Shown: piece by piece, positions 7,660-17,653 of the stretch
Layout of the letters: every line of letters starts with the position of its first letter
Position numbering within the stretch: the first letter of the stretch is position 1
Source: an uncultured Eubacteriales bacterium
Lineage (GTDB): Bacteria > Bacillota > Clostridia > Oscillospirales > Oscillospiraceae
Assembly (NCBI GenBank): GCA_900313925.1
Contig: OMTF01000007.1
Span: 1-44,276, forward strand
DNA: 44,276 bases
Reading direction: 5' to 3'
Program-made: the position numbers and the translations under genes
Notes under the pieces: model-generated
Seen by the model: the letters and a program-made list of their open reading frames with translations, nothing else
What the model was told of the DNA's origin: nothing
The model's database searches: none

Positions 7660-8361
7660 ATGGCATTGCTTGCAATTGGGGATCTGCATCTCTCGTTGGG
7701 AACGAATAAAACCATGGAGGTTTTTGGCGATAGATGGCAGAACTACACTGAAAAGATTCGTGCGGGATTTCAGGAATTCGTCAAACCGGAAGACACGGTT
7801 GTTATTTGCGGCGATTTCTCCTGGGGTATAAATTTGGAAGAAGCTCTGCCGGATCTGAAATTTTTGGAAGCCCTACCGGGAAAAAAAATTCTGATAAAGG
7901 GGAATCATGATTACTGGTGGTCTTCGATGAAAAAGGTAAAGGACCTGCTAGCAGCCAATGAAATAGGTTCTATTACTCTTCTGCAGAATAACAGCTATAC
8001 CTGTGACTTGGAAAGGCATGCGGTTTCCATCTGCGGAACTCGCGGCTGGTTCATCGATGAGGAAACCGGAACGGAGCATGATGAGAAAATTCTTCGACGA
8101 GAATGCATTCGGCTTGAAATGTCTCTGCAGTCAGCGGGCAGTTTGGAGAAATACGTATTTCTGCATTATCCTCCGCTATATAAGAACTATCGATGCGATG
8201 AGATATTATCTATACTTAAAAAGTACGAGATCCGGCACTGCTGTTACGGACACATTCATGCGGCCAGTTTCCGCGGAGCCTATATAGGAACCATGGAACA
8301 GACGGATTTCCGCCTTGTTTCTGCGGATTATTTAAATTTCATACCATTGCGGATAGGGTGA
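7660..8361 (+). CDS. Metallophosphoesterase (COG1768-like)
   Basis: A 233-residue calcineurin-like phosphoesterase. The dinuclear metal site is readable: Asp8 and His10 in IGDLHL, Asp51 in CGDFSWG, Asn81-His82 in GNHDYWW, then HYPPLY and CYGHIH near the C-terminus. The GNHDYWW and SWG signatures mark the small predicted-phosphohydrolase group in Firmicutes whose substrate is not established. It begins 9 bases after thrC; the thrC stop region supplies a TGAGGA ribosome site. No membrane segments or extra domains are seen. Confidence 0.85.
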   Translation: MALLAIGDLHLSLGTNKTMEVFGDRWQNYTEKIRAGFQEFVKPEDTVVICGDFSWGINLEEALPDLKFLEALPGKKILIKGNHDYWWSSMKKVKDLLAANEIGSITLLQNNSYTCDLERHAVSICGTRGWFIDEETGTEHDEKILRRECIRLEMSLQSAGSLEKYVFLHYPPLYKNYRCDEILSILKKYEIRHCCYGHIHAASFRGAYIGTMEQTDFRLVSADYLNFIPLRIG

Positions 8362-8451
8362 GAACGCGCGCGGATTCAGAGTCCTTCAGAAGAGCGTCAA
8401 AAAAGCGGCAGAAACCAGAAAAAGCCCTGAAATTAGGGGCCCGATTTTACA

Positions 8452-8480
8452 TTGATTTTATTTTCTATATCTGATAAACT
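8452..8480 (+). promoter_or_regulatory. Promoter of trigger factor gene
   Basis: TTGATT (8452-8457) and TAAACT (8475-8480) are 17 bases apart, with TG one base before the -10 giving an extended -10 element. A 34-base leader then leads to the AGGAGG of tig. No CtsR or HrcA operator was recognised around it. Confidence 0.7.
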
Positions 8481-8519
8481 ATGTGAGCTATGTTACAAAC
8501 ATATAGGAGGAAACCGTCC

Positions 8520-10055
8520 ATGATTGTCAAAGACTTAGATAAAAGTGAAAAGAATATAGCTAAGTTTGCAGTAGAAATCGATCATAATGAGTTTGAAAAG
8601 GCTGTTGAGACTGCATATCGCCGGAAGAAGAATTCCATTACAATTGCAGGCTTCCGTAAGGGCAAAGCACCGCGCGCCCTTATTGAAGGAATGTACGGCC
8701 ATGACGTTTTCTATCCGGATGCTATGGATTCTCTGGCTCCGGAGGCACTGCGATTTGGAATCGAGGACCAGAAACTCCGAATAGTTGGCACACCGGAACT
8801 TTCCGATGAAAACTTGGACGATGATAAGAATCTTACTTTTTCTTTCACGGTAACGCTGTACCCAGAGGCGGAACTCGGGCAGTACACGGATATCGAATTG
8901 GAAAAGGAAAAACCGGAAGTCAGTGATGACGAAGTAAATCAGGAAATCGAACGGGTCCGGAAACGGAATGCACGGTATATTCCGGTTACGGACCGCGCAG
9001 CGCAGATGGGAGACCGCGTTAATATCGTGTTTAAGGCGACTGTGGATGGAGAAGTCGTCAACGAAACACAACCGGAAGGTGAGGAGCTTGAACTTTCGGA
9101 AGACAGCGATGTTCTCAGCTTCGTACAGCAGATCGTTGGCATGAAGCCGGGCGAGGAAAAAGAATTTGAACTGACAGTTTCTGAGGCGAATGAGAAGTTT
9201 AGCGGAAAGATGGCGCAGGTGAAAGCGACACTTAACTCAATCGATAAGGAAGAACTTCCGGATGTCGATGATGAATTTGCCAAGGATGTATCGGAATTTG
9301 AAACGTTGGAGGAATACAAAGAGGATGTGCGCAGCCAACTCCTGAAGAAAAAGCAGAGTGAAGCTGACGCAAACTACCTCGATGCGCTTTTAAAAATAGC
9401 AGCCCATAACATGAAAGTAGATATTCCAGAGGTTATGATCGATGAGGAAGAAGAGCGGGAAATTCGTTTCTACCTTTCTACCTATTTTGGAATGGATACA
9501 TCCTCTCTCCCATTCAGCCAGATTCGGAAAATGCTGAACATTGACGATGAGACGAGTAAGAAAGAAACACATGAGCGGGCAAAAGAGTCGATTTTGACAT
9601 TGCTTCTGATTGAAACGATTGCGAAGAAGGAAGATTTCGGACCGACGGACGAGCAGATCGACGCTTTTATCGAGGAAAATGCGTTGAATGAAAACGGCGA
9701 AAAGGACAAACTGACACGCGATCAAGTATTTGAAAAATTCGGAGAAGACGCAATTAAAGATGAAGTCCGCTTAGATCTTGCCAGAAAGAGAATCTTTGAC
9801 ACGGCGAAAGATGTTGCAGGAAAAACGCTTGAAACTTATTTCCCGGCAGAGTTGACGGAGGAAAAGAAAGAAACTGCAGATAAAGCCGATTCTGAAGTGC
9901 CTGCGGCGGAAAAAGAGGCAAAGCCGAAAAAACGAAGCAGAAAATCAGAAAAGACGGAAGCATCGGATGAGCCGAAAGAAAAGAAAGAAGTAAAAAAACC
10001 GGCAAAAAAGAGTACAAACAAACCAGCTGAGAAAGAGGAAAAGCCGGAGGAATAA
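8520..10055 (+). CDS. tig: Trigger factor, ribosome-associated chaperone
   Basis: A 511-residue chaperone and peptidyl-prolyl isomerase that binds nascent chains at the ribosome exit. The ribosome-docking signature GFRKGKAP is at 44-51, the FKBP-like domain covers roughly 155-245 (GDRVNIVFKATVDGE onward), and the helical chaperone domain follows. The last ~75 residues are a Lys/Glu/Ala-rich low-complexity tail absent from the E. coli protein (432 residues) but seen in some clostridial homologues. Start 8520 has AGGAGG 9 bases upstream; an ATG at 8490 lacks a site. It heads the tig-clpP-clpX-lon stretch, a common order. Confidence 0.95.
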   Translation: MIVKDLDKSEKNIAKFAVEIDHNEFEKAVETAYRRKKNSITIAGFRKGKAPRALIEGMYGHDVFYPDAMDSLAPEALRFGIEDQKLRIVGTPELSDENLDDDKNLTFSFTVTLYPEAELGQYTDIELEKEKPEVSDDEVNQEIERVRKRNARYIPVTDRAAQMGDRVNIVFKATVDGEVVNETQPEGEELELSEDSDVLSFVQQIVGMKPGEEKEFELTVSEANEKFSGKMAQVKATLNSIDKEELPDVDDEFAKDVSEFETLEEYKEDVRSQLLKKKQSEADANYLDALLKIAAHNMKVDIPEVMIDEEEEREIRFYLSTYFGMDTSSLPFSQIRKMLNIDDETSKKETHERAKESILTLLLIETIAKKEDFGPTDEQIDAFIEENALNENGEKDKLTRDQVFEKFGEDAIKDEVRLDLARKRIFDTAKDVAGKTLETYFPAELTEEKKETADKADSEVPAAEKEAKPKKRSRKSEKTEASDEPKEKKEVKKPAKKSTNKPAEKEEKPEE

Positions 10056-10104
10056 CTCCTTACGGCATATGCTTTCTTTTCCCTGATAGAAGGAGGTATT
10101 CGTT

Positions 10105-10692
10105 TTGAGCCTAGTTCCCTATGTTGTCGAGCAGACGAGCCGCGGAGAGCGTTCTTATGATATCTTTTCACGGCTTCTCAATGACCGCATTGTGATGCTC
10201 TCAGAAGAAGTGAACGACACTACGGCAAGCCTGATTGTTGCGCAGCTGCTTTATCTGGAAGCACAGGATCCCGATAAGGATATACAATTTTATATCAACT
10301 CTCCCGGCGGCAGCGTTACGGCAGGTTTCGCAATTTATGATACTATGCAGTACATTAAGCCGGATGTCTCAACCATCTGCATAGGAATGGCTGCGTCCAT
10401 GGGAGCATTTCTGCTGTCTTCCGGTGCTAAAGGAAAGCGCATTGCCCTTCCGAACTCGGAAATAATGATACATCAGCCTTCGGGCGGTAGCCAGGGGCAA
10501 TGCACGGATATTCAAATTCAGGCAGCGGAGATACTAAAAATTAAACAGAAACTCAATGCCATCCTTGCAGCAAATACCGGCAAGCCGCTGGAAGTTATTG
10601 CGGAGGATACGGAAAGAGACAATTATATGACGGCCGAAGAGGCAAAGGAGTACGGCCTTATTGATAAGGTCATCGTAAAGCGTGGCAAATAA
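10105..10692 (+). CDS. clpP: ATP-dependent Clp protease proteolytic subunit
   Basis: A 195-residue serine protease that forms the barrel degraded into by ClpX and other Clp ATPases. The catalytic triad is Ser98 (GMAASMGAF), His123 (MIHQPSGG) and Asp172 (EDTERDNYM). It starts at a TTG (10105) with an excellent AAGGAGG seven bases upstream, and no ATG lies near the family N-terminus [15 protein letters not shown]. The start rests on this unusual codon, so it was checked against length and motif alignment. It is followed 149 bases later by its partner clpX. Confidence 0.96.
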   Translation: MSLVPYVVEQTSRGERSYDIFSRLLNDRIVMLSEEVNDTTASLIVAQLLYLEAQDPDKDIQFYINSPGGSVTAGFAIYDTMQYIKPDVSTICIGMAASMGAFLLSSGAKGKRIALPNSEIMIHQPSGGSQGQCTDIQIQAAEILKIKQKLNAILAANTGKPLEVIAEDTERDNYMTAEEAKEYGLIDKVIVKRGK

Positions 10693-10726
10693 TTGCCCAG
10701 GAAAGAATCGTACTACGGATGGAGGG

Positions 10727-10779
10727 AAGTGAGAGAACAGTCTCCCACTTTCTTTCGGTGTTCCGGATATTATTCGGAA
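10727..10779 (+). promoter_or_regulatory. Two hairpins in the clpP-clpX gap
   Basis: The first hairpin pairs AAGTG-A-GAGA (10727-10736) with TCTC-C-CACTT (10741-10750), with one mismatch and a 4-base loop, followed by TCTTTC. The second pairs TTCCG (10761-10765) with CGGAA (10775-10779). The first could be a weak terminator or processing site that lowers clpX relative to clpP. Function is inferred from position. Confidence 0.3.
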
Positions 10780-10841
10780 GAGAAGAAGTAAATAGTTTTT
10801 TATACTGCTACTCAGGAAATACAGTTAGGGTGGTATTAGGA

Positions 10842-12089
10842 ATGGCAAGAATAGACAGTAAAAACCTGAAGTGCTCGTTCTGCGGAAAGCCGCAGGCATT
10901 GGCGGGGAGACTTATTTCCGGGGAAAATGCATATATCTGCGAAGAGTGCGTACGGGTTTGTATGAGCATCCTGGAAGAAGAATATGAACCGACACTGGAA
11001 AATCAGAACGGCGAAAAGCTTGATTTTAATAAGCTGCCCAAGCCGGTAGAAATAAAGAAGAACCTTGACGAGTATATTATTGGACAGGAAAAAGCAAAAA
11101 TAGCGCTTTCCGTTGCAGTATACAATCATTATAAGAGAATTCTGCACGGGCAGGAGAATGACGTCGAGCTTCAGAAATCGAATATTCTGCTTATCGGCCC
11201 TACCGGAAGCGGTAAAACGCTATTTGCGCAGACAATGGCAAAAATGCTTGATGTTCCGTTCGCAATTGCGGACGCAACAACGCTGACGGAAGCGGGCTAT
11301 GTGGGAGAAGATGTTGAAAATATCCTTCTGAAGCTCCTGCAGGCTGCCGATTTTGATGTTGAGCGTGCGGAAAAAGGCATCATATATATCGATGAAATTG
11401 ATAAAATCGCAAGAAAGAGCGAAAATACATCCATTACACGGGACGTCTCAGGAGAAGGCGTGCAGCAGGCACTGCTGAAACTTCTGGAAGGAACCATAGC
11501 AAACGTTCCGCCACAGGGCGGTAGAAAGCACCCTCATCAGGAATTCATTCAGGTGGATACGACGAACATATTGTTTATCTGCGGAGGTGCTTTTGATGGG
11601 CTTGATAAAATCATTGAAAAGCGCACCGATAATAAAGCTATGGGGTTTGAGGCAAACATCCACAGTAGCAAGGAACGGGATGTCGGAAAGCTTCTTAGCA
11701 ACGTCCAACAGCATGATTTGCTAAAATTCGGGATTATTCCGGAACTGGTGGGCCGGCTTCCGGTCATTGCGACGCTGGATTCTCTGAGCCGGAAGGATCT
11801 TGTGAGAATTCTTACGGAACCCAAAAACGCTATCAGCAAACAGTATCAGGAACTGCTGAGCTTTGACGGCGTTGAGCTTGAGTTTGAGCAGGGTGCGCTC
11901 GAAGCGGTTGCAGATAAGGCCCTGAGCTTAAAAATCGGCGCGAGAGGATTGCGAAGCATCATGGAAGATACAATGATGGATATAATGTATAGAATTCCAT
12001 CGGACAATACGGTTACAAAGGTTGTAATCACGGCCGATAGCGTAAAAGGCAAAGCGGAACCTCAGATTTACCGGAAGGCTGCAAGCTGA
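10842..12089 (+). CDS. clpX: ClpX ATPase, substrate-recognition subunit of ClpXP
   Basis: A 415-residue AAA+ unfoldase that feeds tagged proteins to ClpP. The N-terminal zinc-binding domain has Cys11, Cys14, Cys33 and Cys36 (CSFC, CEEC). Walker A GPTGSGKT is at 119-126, Walker [11 protein letters not shown] near 180-189, and the sensor-2 GARGLR near the C-terminus. ATG 10842 is chosen: AGGGTGG lies 9 bases upstream and the protein then begins at the zinc domain; the longer frame from 10719 would add 41 unrelated residues. A terminator follows. Confidence 0.96.
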   Translation: MARIDSKNLKCSFCGKPQALAGRLISGENAYICEECVRVCMSILEEEYEPTLENQNGEKLDFNKLPKPVEIKKNLDEYIIGQEKAKIALSVAVYNHYKRILHGQENDVELQKSNILLIGPTGSGKTLFAQTMAKMLDVPFAIADATTLTEAGYVGEDVENILLKLLQAADFDVERAEKGIIYIDEIDKIARKSENTSITRDVSGEGVQQALLKLLEGTIANVPPQGGRKHPHQEFIQVDTTNILFICGGAFDGLDKIIEKRTDNKAMGFEANIHSSKERDVGKLLSNVQQHDLLKFGIIPELVGRLPVIATLDSLSRKDLVRILTEPKNAISKQYQELLSFDGVELEFEQGALEAVADKALSLKIGARGLRSIMEDTMMDIMYRIPSDNTVTKVVITADSVKGKAEPQIYRKAAS

Positions 12090-12108
12090 ATACTACAGGA
12101 CGGAAGCT

Positions 12109-12151
12109 GAAGGGGAGTAGCTGCGTTTGTCAGGCTACACCCCTTCCTTTT
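12109..12151 (+). terminator. clpX terminator
   Basis: A 12-pair stem with one A-A mismatch (12109-12121 with 12134-12146) and a 12-base loop is followed by CTTTT. It lies 20 bases after the clpX stop and separates the clpPX unit from lon. Confidence 0.8.
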
Positions 12152-12225
12152 ACGCTTCGTTCACAAATAGGAAATGGAATGGCTAAACAGATGTAGTATT
12201 TTCAACAAGGCAACCTAGCCTCAAG

Positions 12226-12234
12226 TGCTATAAT
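12226..12234 (+). promoter_or_regulatory. Extended -10 promoter of lon
   Basis: A perfect TATAAT (12229-12234) is preceded by TG one base away, the extended -10 arrangement. No good -35 hexamer is found at 16-18 bases upstream, so the extended -10 or an activator would have to compensate. It lies about 65 bases before the lon start. Confidence 0.55.
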
Positions 12235-12299
12235 CACGATAAATTCATGACAGCAAGCAGGACAAAGACAGCTTGCAGCAGAAAGAAGGCGAAAGCCCT

Positions 12300-14729
12300 A
12301 TGAAAGAAAACGAAGAAAAGAAAAGCACTATTCGGCTGCCGCTTCTGGCACTACGTGGCATTACGGCATTTCCGCAAATGCTTCTTTCTTTTGACATAGA
12401 AAGACCGCAGTCAATGGCAGCACTGAATGCTGCTATGGAGGGTTCTCATCGAATCTTCCTTGTCACGCAGAAAGATATCGCATGCGATATACCGGGGAAA
12501 GAAGACTTATTTGAATTCGGGACAGTATGCCGCATTAAGCAGCAGCTACGCCAGTCCAACGGGACAGCAGCGCGTGTCATGGTGGAAGGTATTTCCAGAG
12601 CAAAGATTGTCCATCTGTATTCGGAGGCAGCGTATCTTTATGCGGATGTGGAATCTGTTCCGGATCAGGCAGATCCCTGTTCCGCGGATGAGCTGGAAGC
12701 TCGTGTTCGCCTCTGCATTAATCTTTTTGAAGAATATATAAATAAGACGGAAAGCGGATCTCCCGATGCAGTCCTGAATATCCTCTCAAACGGCGATCAG
12801 GCATATGCTTCCTATTTCATTGCAAACTCTGTAAGGCTGGAATATCAGGATAAGCAAAAGATTCTGGAACAGAGAATTCTTTCACAGCGTCTCCAGGATC
12901 TGTCTGCAATGATCAATCGGGAACTGAATATTCTTGCGATTGAGCAGGAGCTAAGCGAGAAGACAAATACGCAGATGAATAAAAACCAACGGGATTATTA
13001 TCTGCGGGAAGAAATGAAGCTCATACAGAAAGAACTCAATGACGGCGACGAGGATTTAGACGAAATAGAGACGTACCGAAGCAAAATCCTGAATCTTCAT
13101 ATTCGTGATAAAGAAGTAGAAGATAAACTGCTAAAGGAAGTTCGCAATCTAGAAAAACAGCCCTTCGGCTCTGCGGAATCTTCGGTATTGCGTAATTATC
13201 TGGATGTCTGTCTGTCCCTTCCGTGGAATGTGGAAACGGAAGAAAATATCGATCTGGAAAAGGCACGAAAAATTCTCGACGCCGATCATTTTGGCCTGGA
13301 AAAGGTAAAGGAACGCGTTCTCGAATATCTGGCCGTTAAAAAAATCGCGCCTAATTATAACGGAAATATTCTCTGCCTTGTCGGCCCCCCGGGTACCGGA
13401 AAAACGAGTGTTGCCATGTCCATCGCGCACGCGACGCAGAGAAAGCTCGTACGGATTTCCCTCGGAGGCGTACATGATGAGGCGGAAATCCGCGGTCACC
13501 GCAAAACATATATCGGCGCGATGCCGGGCCGGATCATAAATGGAATTATTCAGGCAAAGTCTTCCAACCCACTTTTTGTTCTTGACGAAATAGACAAAAT
13601 TGGTACGGATTACCGGGGCGATCCGGCTTCCGCACTGCTTGAAGTTCTGGATGGAGAGCAAAATTCCACATTTCGGGATAATTACTTGGAAATTCCTTGG
13701 GATTTATCTAAGGTATTCTTTATCACGACGGCAAATACGACAAGCACGATTCCGAGAGCGCTTCTTGATCGAATGGAGGTCATCGAGCTTTCTAGTTATA
13801 CGGATGAAGAGAAACTGCAGATTGCAAAGCATTATCTTGTTCCGAAACAGCGGAAAAAGCATAACATAGCAACCCGACAGCTGCGAATCAGCGATGCGGC
13901 GATAAGAGATATCATCAGTCTTTATACACGTGAATCCGGCGTCCGAGTGCTGGAGCGGGAAATTCAGAATATTTGCCGAAAAGCAGCCTCTTATCTTACT
14001 ACAACGAAGGAAGAAAACCCCGCTTTTTCGGTGCGCCGTTCTGATTTGAATAAGGTGCTTGGGCCCGCCAAGTATCTGGATGAGGAAGTACAGAAGAAGG
14101 ATATTGTCGGACTTGTCAAAGGTCTTGCCTGGACAGAAGTCGGCGGTACGACCTTGGATGTTGAAGTTGCGGTTATGGATGGAACCGGGAAAATCGAGCT
14201 TACCGGCAATCTGGGAGATGTAATGAAAGAATCTGCCAAAGCGGCAGTTACCTGTATCCGTTCTAGAGCCACAGAGCTGAACATTGACCCGGATTTCTAT
14301 AAGACGAAAGACATTCATATTCATTTTCCGGAAGGAGCAATTCCAAAGGATGGACCATCGGCTGGGATAACGATATGCCATGCGCTGCTTTCGGCACTTA
14401 CGGATGTACCGGTCCATCATGATGTGTCCATGACAGGAGAAATTACACTCCGCGGCCGAGTCATGGCTATTGGGGGACTGAAGGAAAAGACAATGGCTGC
14501 ACTGCGTGCTGGCGTTAAGACGGTTTTGATACCGAAGGACAATGTGAAAGATCTGGAAGAAATCGATCAAACGGTCCGCTCAAAACTGCACTTTATTGCC
14601 GTGGAAACAATTGATGAAGCATTTCCTGTGAGCTTTTCCGGAAATGTTTTTCGAAATCCGAAGGAAGCGAAGCAGCCGTTGGAAATCCCCCAAGGCAAGT
14701 GCAGCCGAAATCTCGCACTGCGACAGTAA
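12300..14729 (+). CDS. lon: ATP-dependent Lon protease
   Basis: An 809-residue single-chain AAA+ protease that degrades damaged and regulatory proteins. The N-terminal substrate domain begins [13 protein letters not shown], the Walker A GPPGTGKT is near residue 362, and [10 protein letters not shown] is Walker B. The Ser-Lys dyad is Ser687 in KDGPSAG and Lys730 in [10 protein letters not shown], with the 43-residue spacing of E. coli Lon. ATG 12300 follows AGAAGG; a TTG nine codons earlier is possible. It ends one base before ysxC, the lon-ysxC order seen in Bacillus. Confidence 0.96.
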   Translation: MKENEEKKSTIRLPLLALRGITAFPQMLLSFDIERPQSMAALNAAMEGSHRIFLVTQKDIACDIPGKEDLFEFGTVCRIKQQLRQSNGTAARVMVEGISRAKIVHLYSEAAYLYADVESVPDQADPCSADELEARVRLCINLFEEYINKTESGSPDAVLNILSNGDQAYASYFIANSVRLEYQDKQKILEQRILSQRLQDLSAMINRELNILAIEQELSEKTNTQMNKNQRDYYLREEMKLIQKELNDGDEDLDEIETYRSKILNLHIRDKEVEDKLLKEVRNLEKQPFGSAESSVLRNYLDVCLSLPWNVETEENIDLEKARKILDADHFGLEKVKERVLEYLAVKKIAPNYNGNILCLVGPPGTGKTSVAMSIAHATQRKLVRISLGGVHDEAEIRGHRKTYIGAMPGRIINGIIQAKSSNPLFVLDEIDKIGTDYRGDPASALLEVLDGEQNSTFRDNYLEIPWDLSKVFFITTANTTSTIPRALLDRMEVIELSSYTDEEKLQIAKHYLVPKQRKKHNIATRQLRISDAAIRDIISLYTRESGVRVLEREIQNICRKAASYLTTTKEENPAFSVRRSDLNKVLGPAKYLDEEVQKKDIVGLVKGLAWTEVGGTTLDVEVAVMDGTGKIELTGNLGDVMKESAKAAVTCIRSRATELNIDPDFYKTKDIHIHFPEGAIPKDGPSAGITICHALLSALTDVPVHHDVSMTGEITLRGRVMAIGGLKEKTMAALRAGVKTVLIPKDNVKDLEEIDQTVRSKLHFIAVETIDEAFPVSFSGNVFRNPKEAKQPLEIPQGKCSRNLALRQ

Positions 14730-14730
14730 A

Positions 14731-15321
14731 ATGACAAATATCAATTTCGAAAATATGGAATTCATAACCACTGTGGCAGAGCCGAAGCGTTTCTTACGGT
14801 CGGCTCTGCCGTGCATTGCGATCGCGGGCAAATCCAACGTGGGAAAGTCATCGCTTATTAACAGCCTCTCGGGCCGTAAAAGTCTTGCGAAAGTAGGGAA
14901 AAAGCCAGGAAAAACAGCAAATATTAACTACTACCTGGCGGATAGGAAAGTATATTTGGCCGACTTGCCTGGTTATGGATACGCAAAAGTGGAGCAACGT
15001 GAGAAGGAACGGTGGGCGGGTTTAATGGAAGAGTTCTTTTCTGCAAAGGACACTTTTTCCGCCGGCATTTTGCTCGTCGATGCGCGCCATGCTTCAGGTC
15101 AGAACGACAAAACGATGTGCGAACTGTTCCTTCGATCCGGAAAGCCATTTTTTGTTGTTGCAAATAAAGCCGATAAACTGGATCGAAAAGACAAAAAGGA
15201 ATATATTTCCTTTCTTCAATCAGAATTGCAGCTGCCTGAAGAAGTAATTCTGATGGCATATTCCGCAAAAAACGGCTACGGCCGCTCCGAACTGATTTCT
15301 TATTTGCAGAAATTTCTATAA
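14731..15321 (+). CDS. ysxC: Ribosome biogenesis GTPase YsxC (EngB)
   Basis: A 196-residue GTPase needed for 50S subunit maturation. G1 is GKSNVGKSS at 33-41, the family motif KKPGKTANINYY follows, G3 is ADLPGYGYAKV near 76-86, and G4 is NKADK near 142-146. The start at 14731 lies one base after the lon stop with no separate ribosome site, so translation is probably coupled to lon. The frame is open further upstream but the extra residues overlap lon and do not resemble the family. Confidence 0.95.
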   Translation: MTNINFENMEFITTVAEPKRFLRSALPCIAIAGKSNVGKSSLINSLSGRKSLAKVGKKPGKTANINYYLADRKVYLADLPGYGYAKVEQREKERWAGLMEEFFSAKDTFSAGILLVDARHASGQNDKTMCELFLRSGKPFFVVANKADKLDRKDKKEYISFLQSELQLPEEVILMAYSAKNGYGRSELISYLQKFL

Positions 15322-15338
15322 ATTCGAATTCAACTTGT

Positions 15339-15376
15339 CGCACGAATGTCGCAGAATGCCGTTCGTGTGTTTTTTT
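15339..15376 (+). terminator. Terminator after ysxC
   Basis: An 8-bp stem (15339-15346 with 15362-15369, one G-U pair) with a 15-base loop is followed by seven T residues. It closes the lon-ysxC unit. Confidence 0.8.
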
Positions 15377-15424
15377 GGTTCATTTTTCCGCTTGCTATTT
15401 TTTGCCCTAGAGAATTGCGTGCGC

Positions 15425-15453
15425 TTGTTTTTAGTACAGAAATTGCATATAAT
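15425..15453 (+). promoter_or_regulatory. Promoter of the scpA operon
   Basis: TTGTTT (15425-15430) and a perfect TATAAT (15448-15453) are separated by 17 bases. It lies 30 bases upstream of scpA, after the ysxC terminator. Confidence 0.8.
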
Positions 15454-15482
15454 TTATTCATTAGCTATTTGCAGGGTAGACT

Positions 15483-16280
15483 ATGAACGAACCGACATTT
15501 CACCTGGAAAATATTATTAAAGAAAAAGATGATTTGCAGGACTTTGAAGGCCCGCTCAACTTAATTTTGATTCTTTTGTCGAAGAATAAGGTCGAAATTA
15601 ATGATATTCAGATCGCGGATATCCTGGACCAATATCTTGCTTTCATTAATCGCATGCAGCAAATGGATCTGGAAGTTGCTAGCGAATTTGTACAAATGGC
15701 GGCATATCTGCTCTATATAAAAACGAAATCCCTGCTTGTAAAAGAGGAAGAGAACTCGGAACTTGAACTGTTAAAGCAGTCACTAAGGCAATTGCAGGCA
15801 AGAGACCTCATGGAAGGAATCCGCCAGATTCTTCCTGAACTTGCACAGCAGTCGAAAACAGGGCTTCTGTACATGACAAAACCCCCGGAGTTTCTGCAGC
15901 AGAATGAAGATCGGGAGATCGCTTACACCTTTTCACAATCGGTATTTCTGCAGGCAGTAGTCCGGCTTGCTATAAAGGCACAGAATAAATCGGAAGATTT
16001 TTCACAGTTTGAAGCCGGAACGCCAAAAACTATTCCTTACGGGGTACAGGAGAAAAGCCATGAGATCCTGGGGCGGATGAAGATTGGAAAGCGCTATGCA
16101 CTGGCGAACTTCTACAAGGAATGCCGAAGCCGATCGGAACTTGTTGCAACATTCATTTCCGTGCTGGAGCTTTGCTCGAAAGGCGCGATGATGCTTACCG
16201 GAGATGGGCGGCAGATCTATATTATTCGAAACGAGGTTTCTATACCACAGAATGAATCAGAGTTTGCAGAAGATACTTGA
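15483..16280 (+). CDS. scpA: Segregation and condensation protein A
   Basis: A 265-residue kleisin that bridges the two SMC heads and, with ScpB, forms the bacterial condensin loader. The family N-terminus LQDFEGPLNLILILLSKNK binds the SMC neck, EFVQMAAYLLYIKTKSLL follows near 67-84, and a C-terminal winged helix (FISVLELCSKG) closes it. ATG 15483 follows CAGGGT at a suitable distance. The reading frame ends 29 bp inside scpB, so the two partners are translationally coupled. Confidence 0.93.
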   Translation: MNEPTFHLENIIKEKDDLQDFEGPLNLILILLSKNKVEINDIQIADILDQYLAFINRMQQMDLEVASEFVQMAAYLLYIKTKSLLVKEEENSELELLKQSLRQLQARDLMEGIRQILPELAQQSKTGLLYMTKPPEFLQQNEDREIAYTFSQSVFLQAVVRLAIKAQNKSEDFSQFEAGTPKTIPYGVQEKSHEILGRMKIGKRYALANFYKECRSRSELVATFISVLELCSKGAMMLTGDGRQIYIIRNEVSIPQNESEFAEDT

Positions 16281-16908
16281 AGCGGTGCTTTTTGCATCCG
16301 GAGAACCTATATCGATAAAAAGACTCTGCGAGATTGTACGTGAGCCAGAGGAAAAAATCCTGGATGCGGTGGATGCGCTTACAGCGGAGTATGAGGAGAA
16401 TAAGCGAGGCATCCGCATCATAAGGCTGGAAGATGCCTATCAGATGTGCTCCGCGCCGGAATATTCAGAGTATGTTCTTCATTCCAACGAACAGCAAAAA
16501 CCGGCCGCACTTACAGCGGCAGCCATGGAAGCACTTGCCGTGGTAGCGTACTTTCAGCCCGTAACAAGATCTTATATCAGTCAAATACGTGGAGTGGACA
16601 GCAGCTATACAGTAAGTTCCTTGGTAGGAAAAGGATTGATAGAGCCCTGTGGAACAATGGATGCACCGGGTCGCCCGGCACTATATAGAACGACTCAGGC
16701 TTTTCTAAGAGCTATGAAACTGCAAAGCCTTGAGGAACTCCCGCACCTTCCGGATCTAAAAAGCTCTGAAGGGATCGAAGAAATACAGAAGAAGATTGAA
16801 GCACTTGCAAATACAGTTTCCGATGAATCCCCGAACACGATTACCGATGAATTCCAGGATACGGGGGATGGTGAACAGAAAGGAGAAGGGGAACAATGGT
16901 TGGCTTAA
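16252..16908 (+). CDS. scpB: Segregation and condensation protein B
   Basis: A 218-residue winged-helix partner of ScpA in the SMC complex. The typical N-terminus ILEAVLFASGEPIS is followed by ALAVVAYFQPVTRSYISQIRG near 99-119 and a second winged-helix module ending GRPALYRTT. ATG 16252 is chosen because family members begin there; the frame is open a further 16 codons upstream inside scpA. There is no strong ribosome site, consistent with coupling. The C-terminal ~40 residues are acidic and probably unstructured. Confidence 0.93.
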   Translation: MNQSLQKILEAVLFASGEPISIKRLCEIVREPEEKILDAVDALTAEYEENKRGIRIIRLEDAYQMCSAPEYSEYVLHSNEQQKPAALTAAAMEALAVVAYFQPVTRSYISQIRGVDSSYTVSSLVGKGLIEPCGTMDAPGRPALYRTTQAFLRAMKLQSLEELPHLPDLKSSEGIEEIQKKIEALANTVSDESPNTITDEFQDTGDGEQKGEGEQWLA

Positions 16909-17543
16909 TTATTTTAGGGATCATTGTCATTCTGCTCATTGCTCTGAACCTGACACCGATCGCACTGCATATTTCCTATGAGGACGCGCTTTCCGTTCTT
17001 GCGAAAATTGGCACCATTAATCTGCAGATTTATCCAAAAGAAGAAAAGGAAAAATCTGAAAAGAAGGAAAGCGGGGAAAGAAAAAAAGAAGCCCAAAAAA
17101 CAGATGCGAAAGAAAAGAAAAGCATGTCGTTCAAGGACTTTTCTCCCAATGAAATTAAAAGCCTGCTTCGCATTGTCTTTGAGGCACTTTCCAGCTTTCG
17201 AAAAAGACTGCAGATACGGGAATTCAAATTCTGGTATGTATCCTCTTATGAGGATCCTTATAAGACAGCACAGAGCTACAATTTGGCAAACAGCCTTCTT
17301 TGCTCCATTGGGGGGATGGCGGATCAATATCTTCATTTCAAGGATGTGGACATCCGCACGGCTGCGGATTACTCCGTTGGTAAACCGTATTACAATATAA
17401 GCATAGTAATATCGATTCGGTTAGGTGAGTTGGTACATGTTGCTTTCCGCGCTGGGAGTGCAGCGCTGCGTATTATCCGCAAGCACAAGAAAAGAGAAAA
17501 ACAAGTTTCAGTTCCAACTGCGAACCCGGAAGCGGTAGCCTGA
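16896..17543 (+). CDS. DUF2953 membrane protein
   Basis: A 215-residue protein of unknown function. One N-terminal membrane segment (about 3-24, GLIILGIIVILLIALNLTPIAL) is followed by a highly charged Lys/Glu linker (about 47-80) and a folded domain with KFWYVSSYEDPYKTA and SYNLANSLL. This matches the DUF2953 family that commonly sits directly before ytfJ in spore-forming Firmicutes, so a sporulation link is likely but unproven. It overlaps scpB by 13 bp and has an AAAGGAGAAGGGG ribosome site. Confidence 0.75.
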   Translation: MVGLIILGIIVILLIALNLTPIALHISYEDALSVLAKIGTINLQIYPKEEKEKSEKKESGERKKEAQKTDAKEKKSMSFKDFSPNEIKSLLRIVFEALSSFRKRLQIREFKFWYVSSYEDPYKTAQSYNLANSLLCSIGGMADQYLHFKDVDIRTAADYSVGKPYYNISIVISIRLGELVHVAFRAGSAALRIIRKHKKREKQVSVPTANPEAVA

Positions 17544-17653
17544 CAATCGGCGGCCTGCTTTTGAGGATAATTCCAATGTTAATTTGGTAGATTGGAGAAA
17601 AATAAAGGGAGAAGCAATAAGGATTTGCACTATAAAGAAATGGGGAAAAGAAT

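Noticed and set aside
13704-14570. A 288-codon minus-strand open frame inside lon
   Set aside because: It is entirely antisense to well-conserved lon coding sequence, has no recognisable domain or ribosome site, and is rich in residues typical of shadow frames.
17544-17653. Forespore sigma promoter before ytfJ
   Set aside because: Partial matches could be drawn, but none satisfies both the -35 and -10 patterns for sigma-F or sigma-G at proper spacing.
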